Shown here in pieces: positions 37,799-48,137 of a stretch of DNA of 64,000 bases. Numbering within the stretch: position 1 is the first letter of the stretch; every line of letters starts with the position of its first letter. A program made the position numbers and the translations under genes. Source of the DNA: Desulfatirhabdium butyrativorans DSM 18734 (lineage in GTDB: Bacteria; Desulfobacterota; Desulfobacteria; Desulfobacterales; Desulfatirhabdiaceae); contig NZ_AUCU01000008.1 in assembly GCF_000429925.1 (NCBI RefSeq), positions 124,001-188,000 on the forward strand, written 5' to 3'. Under the pieces are notes generated by a model. The model was not told where the DNA came from, made no database searches, and saw nothing but the letters and a program-made list of their open reading frames with translations.

Positions 37799-39379
37799 AT
37801 GAACGTCCTTCTCATCAATCCCTGGTACCCCATTTCCGAAACCCCTTCTCCCCCGCTCGGGCTGGCTTATCTGGCCGCCAGCCTGGAAAGGGCGGGGCAT
37901 CGGGTGAACATTCTCGATTATGTCGTTTATCCCTACAGCATCGATGGTCTGAAAAGACAGATCGAACGGTTTTCACCGGACTGGGTCGGCGTGACCGCCG
38001 TAACCATGAATGTCAACAAGGCCCTTCAGATCGTTCGCGATGTCAAGTCAATCGATCCGCACATTGGAACCGTCATGGGCGGGCCCCATGTCACGTTTGC
38101 CGCCGAAGATACCCTTGCGGCATGCCCCGGCCTGGATGTCGCGGCGATCGGCGAAGGGGAACATACGCTGATCCGGCTTGTCGAAAGCCCGGCTCAGCGT
38201 GATGCCTGGTTGCAGATTCCCGGCATCGTCTATCGGGATGGGGAACGATTCATCCGAACGGCGCCCAAAGCCGGCTTTCTCGATGTGAAGCTCCTGCCCG
38301 ATCCGGCCCGGCATCTGCTCGCGCTTGCCAGATATCGGATTCTCCACATGCCGATTACCCTCACCACCTCTCGCGGCTGTCCGTTTCAATGCATTTTTTG
38401 TGTCGGCAGAAAAATGGTCGGGGCCAAGGTCCGATACCGTGAGCCGGAAAAAGTGGCGGATGAGATCGAATCCATCGCCGGTCTTGGATTCCATCAGATC
38501 AACATCGCCGACGATCTGTTCACGGCAAACGAGAAGCACTGCCTCGCCATCTGCGATGAAATCCGGCGGCGCGGGTTGCAGGTTCCGTGGACTTCCTTTG
38601 CCCGGGTGGACACGGTCTCCCTGAAAGTGCTCGAAAACATGAAAGCTGCCGGATGTACTGCGGTGAGTTTCGGCATGGAATCGGCCAACGCCGCAATTCT
38701 CAAAACCTGCCGCAAAGGCATTACCCGCCAGCAAATCCTCGATGCGGTGCAGATGTGCGCTCAGGCAGGGATTCAGGCGCACGGCTCATTCATCCTGGGG
38801 CTTCCCGGTGAAAGCGCAGAGACCATTTCCGAAACGCTTGCCTTCGGAGAACGGCTCAAGGAAATGGGGGTATCGTTCGGTTTTCATTTGCTGGCGCCTT
38901 TTCCGGGCACCCGGGTGCGGGAAGAGCGAGAGGCCTATGGCATACGGATTTTGAGCGACAATTGGGACGATTACCATGCGAATCGCGCCATTGTCGAAAC
39001 GAATCAGGCCGATCGGCAGATGATGAATGCCATCGTGGAGCGATGGGAAGATGCTTTCAATGCGGAGCTGGGCAGGATTTCCGAGCGGATGCGCAGCGGG
39101 GCGGCCACGCCGGAAGAAAGCGGCCTGGTGACCAATCTCGAACGGACCGTATGGATCTACGAAATGATGATGGCCGAAGCCCTCGAAACGATCGGCGCCC
39201 TGCCTGCCGAACCGCCTGATGCCGCCATCCGGACCCTTGCCGGAAAGGCGATTTCCTTTGTGAAACATGCAACCCCGGACAGGCTCGTTTTCGCGCTTCA
39301 GACGGCTCGGGACCGAGGCGATCTGGTGGATGTCAGCACGGGAAACGAGATGCACTGGCGATGGCGGGAAAAACTCTAA
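37799..39379 (+). CDS. B12-binding-domain radical SAM protein
   Basis: A 526-residue enzyme. The N-terminal cobalamin-binding Rossmann domain (NVLLINPWYPISETPSPPLG to GGPHVTFAAED) lacks a clear DxHxxG. It is followed by the radical SAM core with CPFQCIFC (CxxxCxxC cluster motif) and SFGMESANAAILKTCRKG. This class often modifies lipids, hopanoids or cofactors, but the substrate is unknown. The ATG at 37799 gives a standard start; the upstream frame is the structured region. The C-terminal 120 residues are not assigned. Confidence 0.85.
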   Translation: MNVLLINPWYPISETPSPPLGLAYLAASLERAGHRVNILDYVVYPYSIDGLKRQIERFSPDWVGVTAVTMNVNKALQIVRDVKSIDPHIGTVMGGPHVTFAAEDTLAACPGLDVAAIGEGEHTLIRLVESPAQRDAWLQIPGIVYRDGERFIRTAPKAGFLDVKLLPDPARHLLALARYRILHMPITLTTSRGCPFQCIFCVGRKMVGAKVRYREPEKVADEIESIAGLGFHQINIADDLFTANEKHCLAICDEIRRRGLQVPWTSFARVDTVSLKVLENMKAAGCTAVSFGMESANAAILKTCRKGITRQQILDAVQMCAQAGIQAHGSFILGLPGESAETISETLAFGERLKEMGVSFGFHLLAPFPGTRVREEREAYGIRILSDNWDDYHANRAIVETNQADRQMMNAIVERWEDAFNAELGRISERMRSGAATPEESGLVTNLERTVWIYEMMMAEALETIGALPAEPPDAAIRTLAGKAISFVKHATPDRLVFALQTARDRGDLVDVSTGNEMHWRWREKL

Positions 39380-39824
39380 AATTATCGTGACAATACTGCA
39401 GTGGGCAGCATGTAGGGGCGACCGGCGGGTCGCCCCTACGAATCCCTGAGAATGCTTTGGTTTGTATTACCGCATCTGCCGGAATGACGGGTTGGATCTT
39501 CATTCACGGGGGTGGCGTCCCTCGCAATGATCATTATATCGTGCCTGAACGAAAAACCTCTATTTGGAGCAGTGCGCCGCCTGCCCTCCGGCTCAGGTTG
39601 TACCCAAAACGGGTTTTCCGTTCAGGCACTAAGCTAACGATAGCTACTGGTGGTTTCAGTAGAACCCTTCCTCAGTTTTATGGTTCTGCCTGTCAAATGA
39701 GATAATCATTGAAGTAGATCATTTACCTTGAGTAGTCGTCCACCCCAAAATCCTCTTGACTCGGCGGAAGATGACGTGCAAGAGAATATGCGTTTCCCGG
39801 ACAACAGTCCATACGAGGTGAAAC
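39380..39824. repeat. Repeat gap: GTAGGGGCGACC palindrome 39412-39439 and 89-nt palindromic element 39541-39629
   Basis: The first repeat is followed by the tail CCCTGAGAATGCTTTGGTTT also seen near 35489 and 58062. The second is the shortest copy with both ends: GTGCCTGAACGAAAAACC to CCGTTCAGGCAC, with the central arms deleted. From 39630 to 39824 is AT-richer DNA that probably holds the acs promoter, but no clear -35/-10 pair was found. Confidence 0.75.
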
Positions 39825-41585
39825 GTGTTTTGGAGGCCGATTCAAAAGCATCCCGAATCGTGGGCGGAATCGCCCAACCTGCTGAATTATGAAGATGCTG
39901 TTGCCCGTTTTTCCTGGGATACCGTTCGCCGTTCCCTGGATGGACTCCCTGGCGGCAGGGGCCTCAACATTGCCCACGAGGCGGTCGATCGTCATGCGGA
40001 AGGCGAACTGCGTGATCATGTGGCCTTGCGGTGGCTTGGCGGCGATGGTTCCGTCCGCGAATTGACTTATGAAGGGCTCAAACGGCAGAGCAGTCGTTTC
40101 GCCAATGTGCTGAAAGGGCTTGGCATCGGGAAGGGCGATACGGTTGCCGTTTTGGCGGGGCGCATTCCCGAGCTCTATATCGCTGCGCTGGGCATTTTCA
40201 AAAACACGAGCATCTTTTGCCCCCTTTTCTCCGCCTTCGGCCCGGAGCCCATATATCAGCGTCTGAGCAGGGGGGATGCGAAAATCCTGGTCACCACCGA
40301 GCTCGCTTTCACGCGGAAGATTCGCCAGCTCCGGGACAGGCTGCCCGGATTGCAGCAGGCGCTCATCGTCGACATACCCGACCATCAGGCAAACGACATG
40401 CTGTCGCTGCCTCGCCTGATGGCGGAATCCAGCGATACATTCCCGATTCCCCCGACCGATCCGGAAGACATGGCAATCCTTCATTTTACGAGCGGCACCA
40501 CCGGAATGCCCAAGGGGGCGATCCATGTGCACAATGCCGTATTGTGTCATTATATGACCGGCAGGTATGTCCTGGATTTTCATCCGCAAGACGTATTCTG
40601 GTGTACGGCGGACCCCGGATGGGTCACCGGCACCTCTTACGGAATCATTGCTCCCCTGCTCCACGGAATCACCAACATCGTCGACGAGGCGGATTTTGAT
40701 GCCATGCGCTGGTGCCGAATTCTGGAGACGCAACGGGTCAGCGTCTGGTACACGGCGCCTACGGCCATCCGGAGGTTCATGCGTTTGGGCATGGAGCCGG
40801 CTCGCCAGTTTGATCTGAGGCATTTGCGTGCCATTCACAGCGTAGGCGAGCCTCTCAATCCCGAGGCCGTGGTCTGGGGGCAGAAGGCCATGGGGTTGCC
40901 GATCCATGACAACTGGTGGCAGACGGAAACGGGCGGCATCATGATTGCCAACTTTCCCGCCATGGATATCCGGCCCGGCTCCATGGGCCGCCCGCTTCCC
41001 GGAATCGAAGCCGCCGTTGTCCAGCGCATGGGCAAGGGTACCGTCCGCGTGATCGATGCGCCGGGCGTTCAGGGCGAGCTTGCGTTGCGACCGGGCTGGC
41101 CTTCCATGTTTCGGGGTTACCTGCACGAGGAACAGCGATACCGGAAATGCTTTGTTGATGGCTGGTATTTGACAGGAGACCTGGCAACATGTGATCAGGA
41201 CGGCTATTTCTGGTTCGTTGGCCGCGCGGATGACATCATCAAGACATCCGGTCACATGGTGGGCCCCTTCGAAGTCGAAAGCACGCTCATGGCGCATCCG
41301 GCAGTTGCCGAGGCAGGCGTTATCGGAAAGCCGGATCCGCTTATCGGAGAAATGGTAAAAGCCTTTGTCACGCTCAAGAGCGGGATCGATCCGAGCGACG
41401 ATCTCCGTTTGGAACTCATGGGTTTTGCACGCAAGAAGCTGGGGTCTGCGGTGGCGCCCAGGGAAATTGATTTCAGATCCAATCTTCCCAAAAACAAGGC
41501 CGGCAAGATCATGCGCCGCTTGCTCAAGGCTCGGGAGCTGGGCTTGCCGGAAGGAGACCTTTCGACGGTGGAGGAAAGCGACTGA
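39825..41585 (+). CDS. acsA: AMP-forming acetyl-CoA synthetase-like ligase
   Basis: A 586-residue acyl-adenylate-forming enzyme of the AcsA (Bacillus-type, about 570 residues) branch. ATP-binding [31 protein letters not shown], the acetyl-CoA synthetase hallmark [20 protein letters not shown] and the C-terminal [15 protein letters not shown] with the catalytic lysine (about Lys561) are present. That lysine is the site acetylated in regulated Acs enzymes. The start is GTG 39825 with CGAGG nearby. The next gene on the strand encodes an acyl-CoA synthetase/GNAT fusion that could modify it. Confidence 0.88.
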   Translation: MFWRPIQKHPESWAESPNLLNYEDAVARFSWDTVRRSLDGLPGGRGLNIAHEAVDRHAEGELRDHVALRWLGGDGSVRELTYEGLKRQSSRFANVLKGLGIGKGDTVAVLAGRIPELYIAALGIFKNTSIFCPLFSAFGPEPIYQRLSRGDAKILVTTELAFTRKIRQLRDRLPGLQQALIVDIPDHQANDMLSLPRLMAESSDTFPIPPTDPEDMAILHFTSGTTGMPKGAIHVHNAVLCHYMTGRYVLDFHPQDVFWCTADPGWVTGTSYGIIAPLLHGITNIVDEADFDAMRWCRILETQRVSVWYTAPTAIRRFMRLGMEPARQFDLRHLRAIHSVGEPLNPEAVVWGQKAMGLPIHDNWWQTETGGIMIANFPAMDIRPGSMGRPLPGIEAAVVQRMGKGTVRVIDAPGVQGELALRPGWPSMFRGYLHEEQRYRKCFVDGWYLTGDLATCDQDGYFWFVGRADDIIKTSGHMVGPFEVESTLMAHPAVAEAGVIGKPDPLIGEMVKAFVTLKSGIDPSDDLRLELMGFARKKLGSAVAPREIDFRSNLPKNKAGKIMRRLLKARELGLPEGDLSTVEESD

Positions 41586-41639
41586 AACCGGATCGTTTGC
41601 GAAAAGACATGTTTTTTTCGGTCTGCGGCTCACTCAACG

Positions 41640-41822
41640 TGCCCCGGTAGGATGCGCATTTCTCGAAGGTTCGTGGAATATACTGCCTGCCCGCAGGCGA
41701 TGAGCTGCACCGAATAGGGCTTTCCGCTCAGACGCAGGATAGCGTCAACGGAGGGACATCGGTTTGCATGAGCTGAGATGGGGATCATCCGGGATACGGA
41801 TGGGTAACAACGGGGGGATACG
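41640..41822. repeat. Half palindromic element between acsA and the ACD-GNAT gene
   Basis: ACTGCCTGCCCGCAGGCGAT through AATAGGGCTTTCCGCTCAGACG (about 41682-41736) is a right half of the dispersed element. The rest is a short leader. Confidence 0.6.
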
Positions 41823-44519
41823 ATGACGATTCGCAATCTGGATTTCATGTTCAACCCTTCTTCTGTCGCTCTGGTAGGCGCAAGCCCCAAACGGGGCTCC
41901 ATCGGCGCCGTTCTTGCCCATAATCTGGTGCATGCCGGTTTTCAAGGGGAAATTTTTTTCGTGAATCCGAAATACAGCAGCATCGAAGGGCTTCCCGTCT
42001 ATCCCGATCCGGACAGTCTGCCAAAGGCGCCTGATCTTGCCGTGATCGCCACGCCGCCGGATACGGTCCCCCAACTGATTGAAACATTTGGGAAGCGGGG
42101 CACCCGCTCTGCAGTGGTCATCACGGCCGGGTTTCAGGAAGTCGGCAGCGAAGAAGCGAAAAGGCTGTGCGACCAAATGCTCGAATCGGCGAAACCCCAT
42201 CTGCTGCGCATCCTGGGTCCCAACTGCATGGGGATCATGGTGCCCGGTATCGGCCTGAATTCGAGTTTCGGCCATGTGCAGCCCCTCAAGGGGAACATTG
42301 CTTTTGTCGCCCAGTCCGGGGCTGTTCAGACATCCGTATTGGACTGGGCCACATCGAGGGGTATCGGCTTTTCCCATTTCGTATCCGTTGGCAACATGTC
42401 CGATGTCGATTTTGGTGACATGCTCGATTATCTGGCTACCGAATCCAGCGCCAAATCGATTCTGCTCTATATCGAGAACATTACCCATGCCCGAAAATTC
42501 ATGTCTGCCGCCCGGGCTGCCGCACGGATGAAACCGGTTGTCGTGGTCAAGGCCGGGCGCCATGCCGAGGCCGCCCGAGCCGCCGCCTCCCATACCGGTG
42601 CATTGGCAGGAGCCGATGAAGTGTACAGCGCGGCCTTTATGCGCGCAGGCATGCTCCGGGTGATGGACATGCAGGCGCTGTTCAATGCCGTGGAAACCCT
42701 GGCCATGTCTCATCAGTTCACTGGAGATCGCCTGGCCATCCTGACCAACGGCGGTGGCGTGGGGGTCCTGGCCACGGATGTCCTGATCGACAAAAAGGGC
42801 CGCCTGGCCGAGCTGTCTCCGGAAACCATTGGCCGCCTGAACAGCGTGCTCCCGCGGACCTGGTCGCACAACAATCCCGTTGATCTCATCGGTGATGCGC
42901 CTCCGGAGCGTTATGCCGATGCCTTACAGGCGCTTCTGGAAGATGACGGGGTGGATGCCCTGCTGGTGCTGAACTGTCCCACGGCAGTGGCATCCAGCAC
43001 GGATGTCGCCCGGGTGGTGGTCGATACCTTGAAAAAAAGCGGTCTGAAGGCGCTCCATCGGGGCATTTTCACAAGCTGGCTGGGCGCGGATTCCGCCCGG
43101 GAAGCCCGCAGGATATTCGCTGAAAACAGGATCCCGAGCTACGAAACACCGGATGAAGCCGTTCGCGGATTCATGCAGATGGTGCGCTACCGCCGCAGCC
43201 AGGAAATGCTCATGGAAACGCCGCCCAGCATCCCGGAAGTCTTCGAGCCGGAGGTGGATATCGCCCGGGAGATTGTGAACCGGGCCTTGTCTCAGGGCCG
43301 CGGTTGGCTGAGCGAGTTGGAGGCGAAAGCGGTCCTGGCCGCTTACAAAATCCCTACGGTTGAGACATACGAAGCGGCCACACCCGAAGAGGCGGGAAAG
43401 ATCGCCGCCAGGCTGGGCGGATCGCTGGTGTTGAAAATTCTGTCCCCGGATATTCCCCACAAATCGGATGTGGAGGGCGTGGCATTGGATCTGAAATCGG
43501 CGGAAATCGTTACGCAAACCGCCCGGCTCATGGAAGAGCGAATCCGCGCGCGGATGCCAGGAGCGATGCTGTCCGGATTTACGGTTCAACCGATGGTGAA
43601 TCGTCCCAATGCCAGGGAACTGATTGTCGGGGTCAGCGATGACATGCAGTTCGGCCCGGTGATCCTGTTCGGGCATGGCGGTACGGCCGTCGAGATCATT
43701 CAGGACAAGGCCATCGCGTTCCCGCCGCTCAATTTGCACCTTGCCCGGGAGGTCATGGCCCGCACACGTGTATACCGACTGCTGGAAGGATTTCGTGGCA
43801 AGCCGCCTGCGGATATGGACGCTATCGCACGGACGCTGATCAAGGTATCGCAGCTCGTCATCGATATGGCCGATATCGCCGAGCTGGATATCAATCCATT
43901 GCTGGCAGATGAACAGGGCGTGCTGGCTCTGGATGCACGCATCAGGGTGGCTCAATCCCATCTGCCTGCTTCGCAGCGCCTGGCGATTTGCCCGTATCCG
44001 AAGGAACTGGAGGAAACGATTACCCTTCCTGGCGGCCAAACGCTGCTGATTCGCCCCATCCGGCCGGAGGATGAACCGGCGTTTCAGGCGCTTTTCTCCA
44101 GACTTTCCATGGATGAAATCCGCATGCGGTTTCTGCATTTCATGAAATATTTGTCTCATGATATGGCGGCTCGCCTGACCCAGATTGACTACGACCGGGA
44201 GATGGCGCTTGTCCTTTGCGAGCCTGCCGTTCAAACAGAACCGGAGCTGTATGGCGTGGTGCGCTTTGCTGCGGATCCGGACAAGGCACGCGCGGAATTT
44301 GCGATCCTCATTCGCCGCGATATGACCGGCATGGGTTTGGGGCCGATGCTCATGCGCCGGATCATCAAGTACGCCAGAAATCGGGGGATCGGGGAGCTTT
44401 TCGGTGAAGTGCTGGCTGAAAATGCGCCCATGTTGAAAATCTGCGAGGCTTTCGGTTTCAAAAAAAGACGCGACCCGGACGATCCCGGGGTGATGATCGT
44501 TTCATTGCCGCTGGGATGA
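41823..44519 (+). CDS. ADP-forming acyl-CoA synthetase fused to GNAT acetyltransferase
   Basis: An 898-residue three-part protein: CoA-binding/ligase alpha (1-460), ATP-grasp beta (about 480-710) and a C-terminal GNAT domain (about 730-898), the layout of protein acetyltransferase Pat/PatZ. Unlike Pat proteins, which are reported to have lost the ligase active site, this one has Glu218 (LLYIENITHARK) and His257 (AAASHTGALAGADE) at the positions used as catalytic Glu and phospho-His in archaeal ADP-forming acetyl-CoA synthetase. GHGGTAVEIIQDKAIAFPPL is beta-domain. It may both make acyl-CoA (or ATP from it) and acetylate Acs next door. Confidence 0.88.
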   Translation: MTIRNLDFMFNPSSVALVGASPKRGSIGAVLAHNLVHAGFQGEIFFVNPKYSSIEGLPVYPDPDSLPKAPDLAVIATPPDTVPQLIETFGKRGTRSAVVITAGFQEVGSEEAKRLCDQMLESAKPHLLRILGPNCMGIMVPGIGLNSSFGHVQPLKGNIAFVAQSGAVQTSVLDWATSRGIGFSHFVSVGNMSDVDFGDMLDYLATESSAKSILLYIENITHARKFMSAARAAARMKPVVVVKAGRHAEAARAAASHTGALAGADEVYSAAFMRAGMLRVMDMQALFNAVETLAMSHQFTGDRLAILTNGGGVGVLATDVLIDKKGRLAELSPETIGRLNSVLPRTWSHNNPVDLIGDAPPERYADALQALLEDDGVDALLVLNCPTAVASSTDVARVVVDTLKKSGLKALHRGIFTSWLGADSAREARRIFAENRIPSYETPDEAVRGFMQMVRYRRSQEMLMETPPSIPEVFEPEVDIAREIVNRALSQGRGWLSELEAKAVLAAYKIPTVETYEAATPEEAGKIAARLGGSLVLKILSPDIPHKSDVEGVALDLKSAEIVTQTARLMEERIRARMPGAMLSGFTVQPMVNRPNARELIVGVSDDMQFGPVILFGHGGTAVEIIQDKAIAFPPLNLHLAREVMARTRVYRLLEGFRGKPPADMDAIARTLIKVSQLVIDMADIAELDINPLLADEQGVLALDARIRVAQSHLPASQRLAICPYPKELEETITLPGGQTLLIRPIRPEDEPAFQALFSRLSMDEIRMRFLHFMKYLSHDMAARLTQIDYDREMALVLCEPAVQTEPELYGVVRFAADPDKARAEFAILIRRDMTGMGLGPMLMRRIIKYARNRGIGELFGEVLAENAPMLKICEAFGFKKRRDPDDPGVMIVSLPLG

Positions 44520-44538
44520 TCGGGGATGTGAAAAAAGG

Positions 44539-44790
44539 CTACGGGGTGCATTTCGATTTCAAATAGGCAATGCATCCATTGATCGTAGCCAGTTGCGGAT
44601 AGTCTTCTTCCGGAATTTTCACGTTCAGGTGCGCCTGTAGCGCAATGGCGAAATTCAGAAAGTCGACGGAATCGAAATCAAACTGGTTGCGCAGCCGTTC
44701 GGCAGGATCGAGATGTGCGATGTCCGCTTCGGGTGCAATCTTGCCGATAATCTCCAATATGGTTTTCTGAATCTGGTCTTCGCTCAGCAC
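44539..44790 (-). CDS. Acyl carrier protein-like
   Basis: An 83-residue acidic four-helix protein with the phosphopantetheine attachment serine in FDFDSVDFLNFAIALQ. It is not next to fab genes and faces the ligase at 45169. It probably carries acyl groups for a dedicated ligase or transfer step and not for general fatty-acid synthesis. Translation starts at ATG 44790; the ribosome site is not strong. Confidence 0.83.
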   Translation of the reverse strand: MLSEDQIQKTILEIIGKIAPEADIAHLDPAERLRNQFDFDSVDFLNFAIALQAHLNVKIPEEDYPQLATINGCIAYLKSKCTP

Positions 44791-45168
44791 GTGACCGCAC
44801 TTTCGGTTTGGGTGTTGCCGGTAGTCCCTTTGGTTTGATAGCTTCCATCCGGGCGCTCAATACGGATGAACTCGCAACAAGTCACAGAATATCCAAGTCC
44901 GTCATTCCGGCGAAATCCCGCCAGTGGCGGGAGGAATCCAGAACGATAGCCCATGCTGGACCTCGTAGGGGCGACCGGCCGGTCGCCCCTACAGGCTGCC
45001 GACTGCCGCATTTTCAGGATAAATCAGATGGTAATGATGGACCCTGGCTTTCGCCGGGATGACCACTTTTTGCAATGGCATCCATACCGCCTGCCCGCAG
45101 GCGGCGAGCCCCTCTGCCCCAAATGTGGGTTTCCGATCAAACATTATATACCGGGAAAGGAGTGAGTC
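44791..45168. repeat. Composite repeat between the acp gene and the acyl-CoA ligase
   Basis: Holds a GTCATTCCGGCGAAATCC/CCAGTGGCGGGAGG unit from 44901, a perfect-type GTAGGGGCGACCGG palindrome at 44965-44992, GGCTGCCGACTGCCGC, and a right half of the TGCCTGAACG element to about 45145. The ligase leader with AAAGGAG follows. Confidence 0.75.
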
Positions 45169-46743
45169 ATGCAAGTTCCAATGTCGCCAGTCAGAATTCT
45201 TCGTCGAGCTGTCAAGTTGTATCCCCATAAAACGGCAATCGTCGATGGGAACCTCCGGTTTTCCTACCTGGAACTTCAGGACAGGGTCAACCAGGTCACG
45301 CATGCATTGACGAAACTCGGCATATCCGAACGGGGGCGGGTTGCCATCCTGGATTACAATACGCACCGCTATATGGAAATGTACTACGGGATGGCGCAGT
45401 CCAGCCGGGCGCTGCTTCCTCTGAACACACGACTGTCCGCAGAGGAATATGCCTATATCCTGAATGACGCGGAGGCTGAATGCCTGATATTTCACGCCGA
45501 TTACAAGCCCTTGATTGAAAAGATCCTCCAGTCCGTCAAGACGGTCAAAACGTATGTCATCTGCGATGGGCAGGCCGACCGGAACTGGATTTCCCAGGAT
45601 TATGAGGCCATGCTTTCAGAGGCTTCCAATGAACCCGTAAATTATGAGCCGCCTGACGAGAACGACATGCTGAATCTCTACTATACCAGCGGAACGACGG
45701 GTCGGCCGAAGGGCGTTGTGCTCACGCACCGGAATATCTACGCCAATGCATTGACAACGATCATTTCCTTCAAACTGGACGATACGACGGTCTGGTACCA
45801 TATCGCTCCTCTTTTTCATCTTGCAGACGCCTTCTTCGCCTGGTCGGTCACCTTTCAGGGGGGCAGACATGTCATGCAGCGGCAGTTCAACCCGAAAGCT
45901 GTTCTGCAAACCATCCAGAAGGAGCATATTACTTCCTGCATGATGGTGCCCACGATGATCAACTTCATTTTGAACGAACCCGATCTGGACAGCTATGATC
46001 TGGCATCCCTGCAATGGATCATGGTCGGGGGAGCGCCCATGTCGCCGGCAAATGCCCAAAGAATGATGGAACGCCTCGGTTGCCGCTACATATCCGGTTA
46101 TGGGTTGACGGAGACATGCCCGCTGCTGACGGTTGGCAACATCAAGGATACGCTGAGCGGCGAATCCGATGAGGTCAAAATGAAGTATCTGACCCGGACC
46201 GGACTGGAAGTCGTTGGCGTCGATCTGAGAGTGGTTGACGTCAACGGCGTGGACGTTCCCTGGGATGGCAAAACGGTAGGTGAAATCATCGCCAGGGGGG
46301 ACAATGTCATGAAGCAATATTGGAACCTTCCCGGTGAAACGCAAAACGCCATTCGTGACGGGTATTTCCATACCGGTGATCTGGCCAATGTGGATTCCGA
46401 AGGATATATTCTGATTGTTGACCGGGCCAAGGACATCATCATCAGCGGCGGTGAGAACGTGGCCTCTGTCGAGATCGAGAACGTGGTCTATTCACATCCG
46501 GATGTGCTCGAATGCGCAGTGATCGCCTATCCGGATGACAAATGGGGGGAAGTACCCAAATTGCTGGTTGTCCTGAAGCCGGGCAGGCAACTCGATACGC
46601 CACAAATCGTGCAGTACTGCAAAGAGCGGCTCGCTGCGTTTAAGGTCCCCAAACACGTTGAATTTGTATCCGAACTGCCCAAAACGGGTTCCGGTAAAAT
46701 CCTCAAGGGCGAACTCAGAAAGGTCTTTGGGGCCAGGCCATAG
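45169..46743 (+). CDS. AMP-forming acyl-CoA ligase (fatty-acid type)
   Basis: A 524-residue adenylate-forming enzyme. Motifs are LYYTSGTTGRPKGVVLTHRN, SGYGLTETCP, DGYFHTGDLA, DRAKDIIISGGENVASVEIE and the catalytic LPKTGSGKILKGELR. It resembles medium/long-chain fatty-acid or aryl-acid CoA ligases. AAGGAG lies 8 nt before ATG 45169. Its divergent neighbour is an acyl carrier protein, so acyl-ACP or acyl-CoA traffic is plausible. The exact acid is unknown. Confidence 0.9.
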   Translation: MQVPMSPVRILRRAVKLYPHKTAIVDGNLRFSYLELQDRVNQVTHALTKLGISERGRVAILDYNTHRYMEMYYGMAQSSRALLPLNTRLSAEEYAYILNDAEAECLIFHADYKPLIEKILQSVKTVKTYVICDGQADRNWISQDYEAMLSEASNEPVNYEPPDENDMLNLYYTSGTTGRPKGVVLTHRNIYANALTTIISFKLDDTTVWYHIAPLFHLADAFFAWSVTFQGGRHVMQRQFNPKAVLQTIQKEHITSCMMVPTMINFILNEPDLDSYDLASLQWIMVGGAPMSPANAQRMMERLGCRYISGYGLTETCPLLTVGNIKDTLSGESDEVKMKYLTRTGLEVVGVDLRVVDVNGVDVPWDGKTVGEIIARGDNVMKQYWNLPGETQNAIRDGYFHTGDLANVDSEGYILIVDRAKDIIISGGENVASVEIENVVYSHPDVLECAVIAYPDDKWGEVPKLLVVLKPGRQLDTPQIVQYCKERLAAFKVPKHVEFVSELPKTGSGKILKGELRKVFGARP

Positions 46744-46770
46744 AAAATCCGGTCGTTCACCGAATAATTT

Positions 46771-47081
46771 GTGCCTGAACGGAAAATCCCTATTCGGAGC
46801 AGCGCGCCGCCTGCGGGCAGGTAATTTTGCGATACAGCGTGAAATCCTGCGGAACACAGGACTGCCGCCCGATATCGTAAGGGCCGGGCGGGTCCGGATC
46901 CGTCCAGAAAAGCCGAATCCAATGAATGAGGGGTTTATATCGAGACTTCTCCTGGAGAACGCCCGGCCCAATCACGCCTTTGGCGTGATCTCCGGCGGCT
47001 TCAGACAAGTTTCCGCTGCATCGCAAAACAGCCCGCCCTCCGGCTCGGGTTGTATCCAAAACGGGTTTTCCGTTCAGGCAC
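46771..47081. repeat. Full 311-nt palindromic element, second copy
   Basis: Begins GTGCCTGAACGGAAAATCCC and ends GGGTTTTCCGTTCAGGCAC. Its length equals that of the copy at 17255-17565. Inner arms TTTTGCGATACAGCGTGAA and GCTGCATCGCAAAAC and the two small hairpins are kept, with scattered substitutions. It contains no ORF with homology. It lies between an acyl-CoA ligase and yihY. Confidence 0.88.
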
Positions 47082-47110
47082 CAGATAGGAAGTGAGTATC
47101 CGATTCTATC

Positions 47111-48004
47111 ATGAACAGACGGCAGCGCAGATTCTGGTTGAAGGAAAATCTCTGGCGTTTTTTGCTGCGTGTCATGCACAGTTTCAGAAGAAACCAGGGT
47201 TTCTTGCTGGCTGGTGCCGTGTCCTATTATACGCTGCTGTCCATTGTACCCCTGTCGATTCTTGCGCCTATTGTTCTGGCGCATTTCATCGATGAGCACC
47301 AGTTGATTCAAACCTTGTCGACCTATCTGGGGATGATGATTCCGGGTTATGCGGATACGTTGATTGGACAGGTACAGACTTTTCTTGACCATCGCCATGT
47401 TGTCGGCATCATCGGTTTTATCGGCATGTTGTTTTTCAGCTCGCTTGCTTTTTCCATGCTGGAAAAGGCCATGTTTGTGATTTTTGTCAGGCCGGATACG
47501 ATCTATCGCCGCTACTTTCTGGTTTCGGCAATTCTTCCCTATGTGTATATCGTTGTGATGGGGATCGGCATGGCGGTGGCGACGTTTGTGGTGGGCGCAG
47601 TCGAGAGACTGGAAACCCGGCATTTGTCCATTCTCAACTGGAATGTGGATCTTGGCGGCACGACCGGGGTGGTGCTGTATATGCTGGGGATCATTGGCGA
47701 GGTATTGATGCTTACATCCATCTATCTGGTGATGCCCGTGGTGCGTGTCCGGATTCGTTATGCACTCATTGGCGGAATCACTGCCGCGATATTGTGGGAG
47801 ATTACCCGCCGGGTGCTGATCTGGTATTACGCAGCCATATCCATCGTGAATGTGATCTATGGTTCCATTGCCACAACGGTTGTGGCGCTTCTCAGTATTG
47901 AGGTTGTCACCATCATCCTGCTGCTTGGCGCGCAGGTTATTGCAGAGCTGGAGCACAGCCATGACAAACCTGCGGATGGGAAACATGCCGGATTCGGGCT
48001 ATGA
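47111..48004 (+). CDS. YihY/UPF0761 family inner-membrane protein
   Basis: A 297-residue protein with about six or seven hydrophobic helices and the family motif GFLLAGAVSYYTLLSIVPL near the N-terminus. It was once annotated ribonuclease BN, but the membrane topology does not support nuclease function. ATG 47111 has a weak ribosome site. It converges with the cation ATPase on the other strand. Confidence 0.9.
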   Translation: MNRRQRRFWLKENLWRFLLRVMHSFRRNQGFLLAGAVSYYTLLSIVPLSILAPIVLAHFIDEHQLIQTLSTYLGMMIPGYADTLIGQVQTFLDHRHVVGIIGFIGMLFFSSLAFSMLEKAMFVIFVRPDTIYRRYFLVSAILPYVYIVVMGIGMAVATFVVGAVERLETRHLSILNWNVDLGGTTGVVLYMLGIIGEVLMLTSIYLVMPVVRVRIRYALIGGITAAILWEITRRVLIWYYAAISIVNVIYGSIATTVVALLSIEVVTIILLLGAQVIAELEHSHDKPADGKHAGFGL

Positions 48005-48137
48005 AGCTTTTGGCGAAGAATGGGCGTTTCCCCGGATGCTCGAAATCCGATGAACTCGACAAGAGTGTCGAAATAGCCCATTTCGTCATTGCAGGAAAAC
48101 GCGATGCATCCGCTCTTATCCAGCAGGGAGCAGCCCC

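Noticed and set aside
44965-44992. GTAGGGG palindrome as an att or dif site
   Set aside because: Many copies lie in different contexts and no integrase is adjacent, so it is a repeat family.
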